A DNA stretch of 64,000 nt from Pragia fontium DSM 5563 = ATCC 49100 (GTDB lineage Bacteria; Pseudomonadota; Gammaproteobacteria; Enterobacterales; Enterobacteriaceae), in the NCBI RefSeq assembly GCF_900112475.1, contig NZ_FOLW01000004.1:26872-90871 (forward strand), read 5' to 3'. Below the pieces are notes generated by a model. It made no database searches. It worked only from the letters and a program-made list of their open reading frames with translations, and was not told the origin of the DNA. Positions within the stretch are counted from its first letter, which is position 1. Each line of letters begins with the position of its first letter. Shown here piece by piece: positions 18,084 to 30,000 of this stretch. A program made the position numbers and the translations under genes.

Positions 18084-21000
18084 ATGGCTCAGGAAAATAA
18101 CGTGTTAGGAACTGTCGATGTGGTAGCCCAGGGTAGCGGTGCACAATTGGCGCATTATTCTCAAGGAAGTCGGGTTATTACGTTAACCCAATCTAGTGTA
18201 GTAAAAATTCATGGTAATCCAGATTTGGTTGCCAGCTATGAGCGGCAGGGCGATGACCTGATTGTTCATATGAAAGATGGCTCGACAGTACGCTATCAAC
18301 GTTTTTTCTTTTTAGACCAAAATGGTGAGCACAGTGAACTGATATTTGTTGATGACAATGAAGCATATCGCGCAATATTCCCATTAGCCGATCTTCCTGG
18401 GCCTGCAACGGCTGAGGCAATCTCACCAACCTATGCGGCAGTGACAGGTAGCCTGTTTGAGGGTTCCGACCTTTCTGCCGGTGCACTGGCCGGGATATTA
18501 GCTGCTCTGGCTGTTGGTGCTGGCGTAGCGATTGCGGCTGGTACTGGCGGTGGTGGCGGTGGTGGACACAGCAGCAATAACGATGGTGGTGGTGTCGCCG
18601 AGCCTAAAGCGCCGACGGTTAAAATAACTGCTCTCGGCGGTGACGATAAGCTTAATCAGGCTGATGTCCAGGTTAGCCAACTGATTACCGGCACCACGAC
18701 CAATGTTGAAGCAGGCCAAACGGTCACTGTTACGTTAAACGGTAAAACTTATACCACTCAGGTTGCTGCTGACGGCAGCTGGCAGGTCAGCGTTCCAGCG
18801 GCGGATCTGCAAAATCTGGCACAAGGGACAGGCACCATTCAGGTCAGCGTTAGTAATCAGGCTGGGCAAACCGGGCAGGATTCGCACGCTATCACCGTTG
18901 ACACCGTTCCTCCAACTGTCACTATTTCGGCCTTTGCTGGCGATAATATTCTGGATAGCGCAGAGCGAAGTGCGTTTCAAATTATCAGTGGAACCGCTGT
19001 TGGTGCAGAAGGCAGAACGGTGACCATTACTTTAGGTAGCAAAACTTATACTGCAGTGGTCGATGCAGAAGGTCATTGGACAACCAGCGTTTCTTCTGTG
19101 GATCTGCAAGGCTTGGCCGACGGCAACTATACCCTGAGCGCCAAAGTTAGCGACGCAGCAGGTAACAGTGCAACGGCGAATGAGTCGATTACCGTTGTCT
19201 CTACTGAACCGGCGATTTCAATCAATACCTTTGCCGGTGATGATATTATTAATAGCGCGGAATCGAAAACCGGTCAGGTGCTAAGCGGTGACACGGTGAA
19301 TGTGGAGTCGGGCAGCGCGGTGAGAATTACCATCAGCAACGACAATCCGCTAACCCGTATACCGGGCGGTAGTAACAGTCAGACATTTTTGGCAGAGGTT
19401 GATCTGGATGGAACCTGGCATATAGTGATTCCACCGGGTTCTCTGGAGCAATTATTTAATGGCCCGCATACCATCACCGCAGTAGTGACCAACGGTGCGG
19501 GACAGACTGCAGAGAGCACCCATACGATTACCGTGGATACTTCGCTATCCGGCATTGCCATTGACATCGTGTCATCTGATGATTACTTGAGCGCAACTGA
19601 GGCCACACAGGTATTGGCTATCAACGGGGTAACCAGCGGCGTGCCTGCCGGCACCCATGTTACCGTTATGCTCAATGGTAAAAGTTATGATGCGGTAGTA
19701 GACGTTGCCGGTAACTGGAGTGTTGGGGTTCCACCTGCCGATTTAAAACTGTTGGCGGACGGTGTGATAACCGTGACGGCAACGGTGGTTTCTTCAGGTA
19801 ATACTTATACTGCCGATCATCCGTTTACCGTCCTTACTCATCAATCTCCACAACCTACACTAAATTCACCGTTTGGTGACGGTATTCTTAATCTGGCTGA
19901 AAGTGGCGTAAATCAAATTATTTCCGGTACCACAGGAATCACCGGTGCTGGACAAAGCGTGGTGGTGACCCTGGGAGGGGTAAGCTACGTTGCCTTTGTG
20001 AATGCGGCCGGACAATGGTCGGTTCTGATTCCCGCCAAAGATCTTCAGGCGCTGAGCGATGGCAATGCATCACTCAGCGTTAAAGTGACCGATGTGGCCG
20101 GTAACCCCGGGGAGCTCAACGGATCAGTGGTCGTGGATACCACGGCACCTACGCTGGCGGTTAAGGCGTTTGCCGGTGACAACATCCTGACGGCGTCGGA
20201 AGAAACGGGTGGGCAAATCCTCTCCGGTTCGGCATCGATAGCCGATCATGGAAAAACGGTGATGATCACCTTGAACGGTGTCTCTTATCAGGCCACCGTA
20301 GGAATAGATGGCAGTTGGAGTGTCAATATTCCGGCAACCGACCTGCAAAAACTGTCAGACGGTAGCCACACGATTAATATGTCACTCACGGATGCGGCAG
20401 GAAATACCACACAAACTACCTTACCGTTCGACGTTAAAAACAGCTTACCAACGCTGGCAATTCACACTTTTGCCGGTGATGATATTTTGAATAATGTTGA
20501 GGCAAAAGTTAACCAAACGCTTAGCGGCACCACGACTAATGCTGAAACGGGTAGCTTGATCACCGTGGTACTGAATGGTCAGGTTTATACCACTCACGTA
20601 CTGGCTGATGGTAGTTGGAGCATTATCCTGCCTGCGGCTGAGCTGTCGGTGCTAAGTCAGGGTAATACCACCATCCAAGTCAGCGTCACCGATCTGGCTG
20701 GACAAACCGTTCAGTCGAGCCATGATTTTACTGTGGTTAACGGTGTTAGTGGTATTGCTATCAATACCGTTGCTGGAGATGACTACCTCAATCAAACAGA
20801 GGCCCAGTCGCCGGTTATGATTAGCGGTAGTACCAGTCAGGTTAATGTTGGACAACCGGTAACGATCACGCTAAACGGTAAAGAATATATTGCGTTAGTG
20901 CTGCCGGACGGTAGTTGGCAAGCGGAGATTTCGCCTCAGGATTTATCCGCGTTGCAAGATGGTACTGCCACGATTACCGTATCCGTTATCGATCAACATG

Positions 21001-24000
21001 GTAATACGTTAAGCAGCAGCCATGACTTTAACGTCCTGACCCATACGTTACCCGATCCATCCATCAATACGCCTTTTGGCGATAATGTTTTGAATGCTCT
21101 GGAAACACAGAGTGCTCAGTTGCTATCGGGAACAACTGGCATTAGCGGAGCCGGGCAAACGGTGGTGGTTCATTTTAACAATGTGGACTATAACGCTATC
21201 GTTGATGTTAACGGTAATTGGAGCTTGAGCCTGTCTCCGAGCCAGTTGCAACAAATATCCGAGGGTCCACTCCAGTTTGGCGTGACGGTAACCGACATAG
21301 CCGGTAACCAGTCTGAGGTGGTGGCGACGACAAGTATTGATACTCTCGCCCCAGTGTTGACCGTAAATCCGTTTACCGGTGACGACCGAATCAATATTGC
21401 CGAAGCGCAGATTGATCAAACATTGTCCGGTACGGCGATTGGGGCTGAAGCGGGACAGACGGTTGATATTACCCTCAATGGTAAACACTACAGCGCCATT
21501 GTTGATGCCAGCGGCAACTGGAGCGTGAACATTCCTGGTGCCGATTTACAGGCTTTGCCGGATGGTAATTTAACCATACAGCTCAGCGTGGCGGACAAGG
21601 CCGGTAATCAGACGACGAGCCAACACGATATTCTGTCTTCAGGCAATCCACTGTATCCACCGGTGATTAGTATCGATTCTTTTGCCAGCAACGATGTGTT
21701 GGACGGAGCAGAACAACAAACCGATCAGTGGGTAAGAGGTGTCGCCTATTATGTCGAAACCGGCCAAACCGTTACCTTGACCTTTGATGGAAAAACCTAT
21801 CAGGGCGTGGTTGATGCCACGGGTCATTGGGCAATTAAGGTGCCGTCGGCTGATTTGGCTCTGTTAAGCGATGGTTCTTATACCCTACAGGCTAGCGTGA
21901 GCGACCTGAGCGGTAATATTGGAATCGATAGCCATAATATTATCGTGAATACTCAGCTTGGTTCACTGGCGGTGAATGCGATTACCGGTGACGATCTTGT
22001 CAACCTCAGTGAAGCCGAGTTAGGTTTAACCATTAGTGGTACATCGGTTGGCGTCCCTGCGGGTACCAACAATTTGACCATCATGTTAAACGGTAAAACC
22101 TATGTTACATCCGTTCTGGCCAACGGTACCTGGAGTTACCATATTCCAGCCATTGATGCGCAGGCGATTGCTGATGGTGGTGCCAGTGTTGTGGTCTCTG
22201 CGTTAAACGATGCAGGAAATCCGGTTAGCAGTACACACGATTTTACCGTGATTACTCATGCTTTGCCTGATGTCACCATGAATACACCATTTGGCGATGG
22301 TGTGCTTAATTTACAGGAAGCGAATAGCGTACAAACGCTGAGTGGCTCAACCGGTGTGTTAGGCAACGGGCAGAGCGTGACGGTTAATATTGGCGGTCAA
22401 GACTATACCGGAACCGTTGACAGTCAGGGTAACTGGTCGGTCACGTTACCGGCTGGAAGTTTGGCGTTGGTTGATAACGGCCAATTACCGATTACCGTCA
22501 CCGTTAATGACATTACAGGTAATAGCGATACTTTAGTCAGTAATGTACAGGTAGATAAAGCGTCTCCTTCGCTGAATGTTAATGATATCTCAGGAGACAA
22601 TACGATTAATGCTGCGGAAGCGCTGGCACCGATCGAGGTTTCAGGCACCGCTTCATTGGATGTGGTTGGGCAAACGGTATCGATCACTCTGCCTAACGGA
22701 ATGACGTATACCGGTGTTGTTGGCGTTGGTGGAATATGGAGCATTACGATTCCGGCTGGCGACTTAAGCAATATCCCTGACGGACAACTCGTGTTGACCG
22801 CCAGCATCAGCGATCCGGCGGGAAATACCACTACGCTGGATGTGCCGGTTCAGCTTAATGCCTCTGCGGCCAATCAACCAACTATCCACGTCAATATTAC
22901 TTCTGGAGATGACTACATTAACGCGGCTGAATCGCAGTTGGCGTTAGTGATTTCCGGTACAACTATCCATGTGGCAGCTAATCAGCAAGTCACTATCACG
23001 CTGAATGGAAAAACCTATCAGGCGGATGTTCTGGCGGATGGCAGTTGGAGTTATAACGTGCCAGCTGAAGATGTTCAGCAATTACCGGATGGTAAACTGA
23101 CGATTAATGCCACGGTAAACGATACTTCTGGCAACGTCGCTCAGGGTTCTCGTGATGTGACAGTGATTACCGATGCCGAGAATTTGCCGCAGATTCAGGT
23201 TAATGTCGTTGCTGACGATGATGTTATTAATGCGCAAGAGGCGCAGAGTACAGTGACCATTAGCGGCACGACTCAGAACGTCACCGAGGGGCAGACGGTT
23301 ACCGTTACGCTACATAACGTGACTTATACCGCGATTGTTGATGCGTCAGGCAACTGGTCGGTAGATGTCCCTGCCGATCAGATACAAGATCTGCCACAGG
23401 GCGCACAAAATATCACTGTACAGGTGAGTGACGTTGCTGAAAATAGCGTCAGTACCACCCATGGTATTTCCGTCGATACTTTGCCTCCGTTACTCGAAGT
23501 TGATGTCGTCGCTGATAATAATATTCTTAACTTCGTTGAAGCATCATTGGGTCAAATCCTGTCTGGGATGACCGAGCCAGGATTAACGGTACATATTAGC
23601 ATTAACGGGGCTGAAGTCGCTCAGGTGACAGCGGATGGCACAGGTCACTGGCAACTGGAGATATCGGGTACTGACCTGCTATCTCTGCCACAGGGTGCAA
23701 ACAGCATCGAACTGTCGGTGACCGATGCAGCAGGCAACACCAGTACTTTACCGATTGAGCTGTTGGTGGGAACCAGTAATTTGCCGACGTTGACGTTGGA
23801 TCAGCCGTTTACCGATGGCCTGCTTAATATTGCAGAAGCGACGGCGGGCGGTACGCTCACTGGCTTGGCGACTAATCTGCCGGCCAACACCGCTGTCAAC
23901 GTTATGATTGGCAATCAAAGTTTCACCGGAACGGTAGACGCAGATGGTCATTGGAGCGTCTCTATTCCAGAGAACGTACTGTTATCGTTAGCCGATGGCA

Positions 24001-27000
24001 CTACATCCATTAGCGTCACTGCTTCAGACAGCTTTGGTAACGAGGCTTCAGCTAACGGTTCTCTGGTGGCGCTGGTTAATTTATCACCGATAGCGGAGAT
24101 TACCACGCCGCTGTTTATCGATAATATTTTAAACCTTGCCGAAGCGACCAGCGGACAAATCTTAACCGGGAACTCAGGATTGGTCGGCGCCGGTCAGACG
24201 GTATTGATTACGCTGGATGGCCAAACCTATACCGGCACGGTAGACAATTTGGGTAATTGGTCAGTTCCGTTGCCGCCAGCAGTTCTACTGGCATTGGCTG
24301 ATAGCAGTCATAGCGTTAGCGTAACGCTAAGCGATGCGGCAGGAAATACCACCGTTAGCGCACCAGTAAACTTCAGCGCGGATACGCATAATCTGCCAAG
24401 TCTGCATATCAACGTTATCTCCGAGGATAACTACATTAATGCCAATGAGGCGCAGGCCAAACTGGTTATTTCCGGTACCACAACGTTCGTTGAAGCCGAT
24501 CAGCAAGTCACTATTTTGTTGAATGGTAAAACCTATACGGCTACCGTTCAGGCGGATGGTCGCTGGAGCTATGAGATTCCGGCTGAGGACGTTTTATTAT
24601 TGCCGGATGGTCCACTCAACATCAATGCCAGCGTCACTGATACCGGTGGCAACCCAGCGCAGGATGTACATGTTGTCACCGTGATTGCTACGGCGGCTAA
24701 TTTACCGCAAATCTTTATTAATGCCGTTGCCGAAAATGACATCATTAATCAGCTAGAGTCACAGAGTAGTGTGACGATTAGTGGATTTACTCATAATGTG
24801 TCTGAAGGGCAGATTATTACCATTACATTAAACGGAATACCTTATCCGATTGCTGTAGATGCGTTGGGGCATTGGTCGGTAAACGTATCCGCTACCGATG
24901 TGCAGAATTTGCCGCAGGGCTCGCAGAATATCTCGGTTCAGGTGAGTGATATAGCGGGTAATGACATAACAGTACTTCATGCTATTCAGGTTGATACGCT
25001 ACCGCCATTGCTGAGCGTTAGCGATATTACGCTGGATAACGTGCTTAACCTAGCTGCTGCTCTGGCGGGTCAGGTTTTGTCAGGGACTACCGACGCGGGC
25101 TTAACGGTAAATATCACCATTAATGGCGTCACCACCCAAGTCACCGCGGATGGCTCCGGCCACTGGCAGTTATCCTTGTCTGCTGCCGAACTGTTGGCAT
25201 TACCGCAGGGCGATGTCAGCATAGGTCTGTCGGTAACCGACAGTGCGGGTAATACCACCACCACAGCGCTGGACTTAACCATTGCAACCGGTAATTTGCC
25301 AACGTTAACGTTGGATCAGCCGTTTACCGATGGCTTGCTGAATATTGCTGAAGCGACGGCAGGTGGTTCACTATCCGGACTGGCGACCAATCTGGCGGCT
25401 AATACACCAATTAGCGTCACCATTGGCAATCAACAGTTTAGCGGCATTGTGACGGCCGATGGACACTGGAGTGTGAACATTCCTGCCGGCGCGCTGTTAC
25501 TGTTAGCGGATGGCTTAACCTCTATCTCGGTCACCGCCGCAGACAGCTTTGGCAACCCGGCCTCGGCAAATGGTTCGCTGACGGCGCTGGTGCATTTGCA
25601 ACCGACGGCCTCCCTTAGCGTTCCACTGTTTATCGATAATGTCCTAAACCTTGCTGAAGCAACGGTTGGTCAGGTGCTAACCGGAACATCTGGTTTGGTT
25701 GGCGGCGGTCAATCCGTGTTTATTACGCTGGATGGCCAACAATACCCAGGACTGGTGGATGCACTGGGCAACTGGACGGTACTGTTGCCACCGGCGACGT
25801 TACTGGCTTTGGCGGATAGTGGCCATACTATTAGTGTAACCTTGACTGATGCGGCGGGTAATACCACCACCAGTACGGGCGTCAACTTTACGTCGGTGAT
25901 ACATACCTTACCAGCACCAACCCTTGATCTACCGTTTACTGACGGCATTCTGAACTTTAGTGAAGCTTCATCCGGGGGGGAATTAACTGGCTCAACTCAT
26001 ATCACAGGTGCAGGCCAAACGGTAACGATCAGCATCAACGGTGTATTGTTGACGGCAGACGTTGACAATAACGGTAACTGGAGTCTGCCGCTGGATTCCG
26101 CCACTTTACTGGGCTTACCGGACGGCACTTGGCCGATAACTATTACCGCAACCGATAGCGCAGGCAATAAGGTTAGCGTTGTTCAGTCGGTGGATGTATT
26201 AACCCATACGCTGCCTAATGCGACGATTAATACACCATTTGTCGATGGTTTGTTAAGTATTGCCGAAGCCAACGCCGTTGGCGGACAGGTGATTTCTGGA
26301 AATACCGGAATAACGGGTGCGGGTCAAACTGTGGTGGTGACCATTGATGGCGTGCCACAGACGGTCGTGGTACTGCCTACCGGACAGTGGAGCGTTGCGC
26401 TGGACAGCACCGCGCTTAATACACTGGGTGGTGGAAGCCATGATATTCACGTTAGCGTAACCGACAGTGCGGGTAACAACTCTCAGCAGGATCTCAGTTT
26501 CAATTCGTTGCTGACGGCACCAACACCGGTCATTAACCTACCGTTTGGTGATGGAATTCTTAACCTAAGCGAAGCCGGACAAATTGCCATTGTGACCGGT
26601 ATAACTGGCATCGTGGGCGGAGGTCAGGGTGTTACGCTCAAGGTTGACCTTAATGGAATAACTTATCCGGCAACGGTAGATGTTAACGGTAACTGGTCGG
26701 TTAGCATTCCTGCTAATGCGCTGTCGGCGTTGGGTAATGGAACCCATTCCCTCAGCGTAACGGCAACGGATGCTGCCGGTAACAGTACTACCGTGAGTCA
26801 GTCTTTCAGCACACAATTTACCTTGCCTCAGCCAACGTTAGCCACGCCGTTTGACGATAGCTATTTAAACATCAGCGAGGCCAGCAGTGGCCAAACCATA
26901 ACAGGGCTGTTGAATGTGGTCGGCGACCCGACCAAAGCGACGGTGACGGTGACGGTTGGCGGCGTGCCGCATACCGCTACGGTCTATGCCAACGGTACTT

Positions 27001-30000
27001 GGTCGCTAGACTTGTCATCCAGCGATTTGATTACGCTGGGCAGCGGCGATAAAGCGATTGTGGTTAGCGTAACCGATGAGGCGCTGAATACCAACAGCAC
27101 CACCAGTTATGCCCATTTCTCACTGACGCCACCAACTATTACGGTTAATCCGTTTGCTGGTGATAACACGCTGAACTATGCCGAGAGTCAGCAAACGCAG
27201 ATTCTCAGCGGTATGACAACCAACGTTGAATTCGGTCAAACGGTCACTATCATGATTGGTGGTAAATCGTTTACCACCACGGTAGGGTTGGATGGTAGCT
27301 GGTCATTGGCGATTGCGCCGGTCGATCTGGCGACGCTGACCAGCGGAACAATCAACGTTAGCGTGGAGGATATAGCTGGCAATAGTGCAGCGGCACCATC
27401 GGTAAATCTGACGGTGAATAACGCTGTGCCAACGCCATTCCTGACGCTGGATCCGGTCGCGGTTGATAACGCGTTTAACCTGACGGAATCGCTACAACCA
27501 TCAGTGACTATTAGCGGTACTGCGGCTCTATCCATGATAGGAGAGACCGTTACCCTGACGTTGGGCGGGTTGATTATCCCACCAACCATTATTGGATTGG
27601 ATGGCCGTTGGAGCATCACTATTCCAGGGGGGATTGCATTATTGCCAGACGGCGTTTATACGTTAACGGCAACCGCAACCTCGCTGCTAGTTGAGACAGC
27701 ATCAACATCGACCAGTATTTTGGTGGATCGCATACCACCAACACTGACGGTTGGTACTTTTGCCGGTAATGACGTACTCAATGGAACTGAAGCCGCTAGC
27801 GCTCAAATTCTGAGCGGAACCGGCAGTGAAATTGGCAGCAGTGTAACGATAACCCTGAATGGCCATACTTATCATGCCGTGATTCAGGCCAATGGTAGCT
27901 GGAGTGTTCCAATCTCTTCAGCCGACCTGAGCTCGTTGCCACAGGGAACACAAAATATCGTGGTCACTCTGGTGGACAAAGCGGGTAACGTCACTACCGT
28001 TCCACATCCTATTACCGTGGATACCGTGGCACCGCTGCTGTCGGTTGATGTCTTAGGTGTTGGTGATGTTCTGACTGCTGCCGAGATTCTGTTAGGGCTG
28101 CCGTTGGGGGGTAAAGGTAATCCGGGTGATACGGTCACCGTTAAACTGGGGCCATTGACCTTAACGGCATTGGTGGATGGTAATGGTGATTGGCACGTTA
28201 ATTTCCCAACGTTGCAATTACAAACGCTGGTGGATGGTCCGCAGGTTATCAACGTTAGCGTCGGTGATGCAGCAGGTAACGTGACATCGGTTAACATCGG
28301 ACTGGACGTGGCGCTTAACTCGTCACTGGGTGCTGGCGTTGATGACGTATTTGGATCAGACGGCATTTTGAATCTGGTCGAGTCACTGTTAACTCAGACC
28401 CTGACAGGAACGGCCACCGGCGACTATAACGGCGCGGTGGTCAGCGTGACGTTGTTGGGACAAACCTTCACTGCGAATGTAGGTAACAACGGCAAGTGGA
28501 GCATCAATCTGACGCCTGACCTGTGGCAAGGCTTGACCGCCAATACGCTGGATCTGGATTTCAGTATTACCGATGCTAACGGCAACGTTGTTAACCAGAT
28601 TGTGCATACCAAGCTGGCGCTGACGGATCTGCCGATTATAAATTCAATCGTTGCCTTTGAAGATAACTTCCTCAATCAGTTAGAAGCAGGTGCTTCCCAA
28701 CTGATTAGCGGTACGATCGGCAACATGGCTCCGGGTACTACAGTCAGCGTGACGCTAGGGACGAAAACCTATACTAACGTCACTGTTGATGCTAACGGTA
28801 GCTGGTCAGTATCAATACCGCCTCTCGATCTGGCCGCGCTACAGGATGGGCTTACCAAAGTATCGGTAGCCGTTACCGATGCCGGTGGTAACGTTGTACA
28901 GCAGAGTATCGATCTGGGCGTTATTACCCATAATCTGCCGGTGATTCATCTTAATCCTCTGTTTGGTGACGGTATCTTAAGCCTTAACGATCTGCTGGGC
29001 GCGTTATCGATTGGCGGTACGGCGACAGGACTGGCTGGACAGGTCATCGATATCAACATCGCCGGCGTTCCAACGCTTAACGCGACGGTTGGATCTGATG
29101 GTAGTTGGAGTGTGGCGTTAACGCCGTCAGTTATTCAGATTTTACAAGGACTGGGCAGCGGGAATATCACCGTTTCCGTAACGGCCAACGATGTGGCTGG
29201 CAACCCGGCAACGGCAAGCGCCGGACTGAAGTTGGATCTGCTGGCACCCGTGTTGGATACCATTTCGCTGTTTGACAATGGTCTGCTTAACGCGCTGGAT
29301 GCTACGACGGCTCAGGTGATTAGCGGCACGGTGGCAAATGCGCCGGAGGGAAGTACTGTCAGCGTGGCGTTGGGAGGGAAAATCTTTACCGCTCTCACTC
29401 TGGCAAATGGCACCTTCCAGATTACCGTTCAACCATCTGATTTGACACAGTTACCGGATGGTTCGCTGACGGCAAACATTACCATTACCACACCTGACGG
29501 TAACACCAATACCATAGGTGCTAACTTACTGGTTGGATTGAAGAATCTGCCAGTCGTGACGCTGGACTCGTTGTTTGACGGCGATGGCTTCCTTAATCAG
29601 GCGGAGTCGGCGGTTGCTCAGTTAATTAGCGGTAAGGTGACTAACCTGACCTCCGGAACAATACAGGTTAATGTGGGTGGGAATCTACTTAATGCCACCA
29701 TTAATCCGGATGGTACCTGGAGCACTTCGGTTTCAGGCTCAATTCTAAGCCTACTGCCGGATGGTCCACTCAACATTAGCGCCACTGTTACGGATGCCGT
29801 TGGTAATACCAATACTGCATCGGCTTCGCTGAGTACCATTATTCATAATCTACCGACCATTTCCATTGGCTCGATCTTTGGCGATGGCTTGCTGGGCGTC
29901 GGCGATTTGCTGACCTCTCAGTTGATCAGCGGTACGGTAACCAACCTGACAGCGGGTACACAGTTGACTATCACTTTGGGCGGTTCTACTTACCAGACAA

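Noticed and set aside
27884..28366. 160-codon frame on the minus strand within the adhesin gene, and many similar antisense frames there
   Set aside because: The adhesin's strong codon pattern leaves the antisense strand low in stops; these frames have no ribosome sites and read as low-complexity Thr/Ser/Pro/Val-rich sequence.
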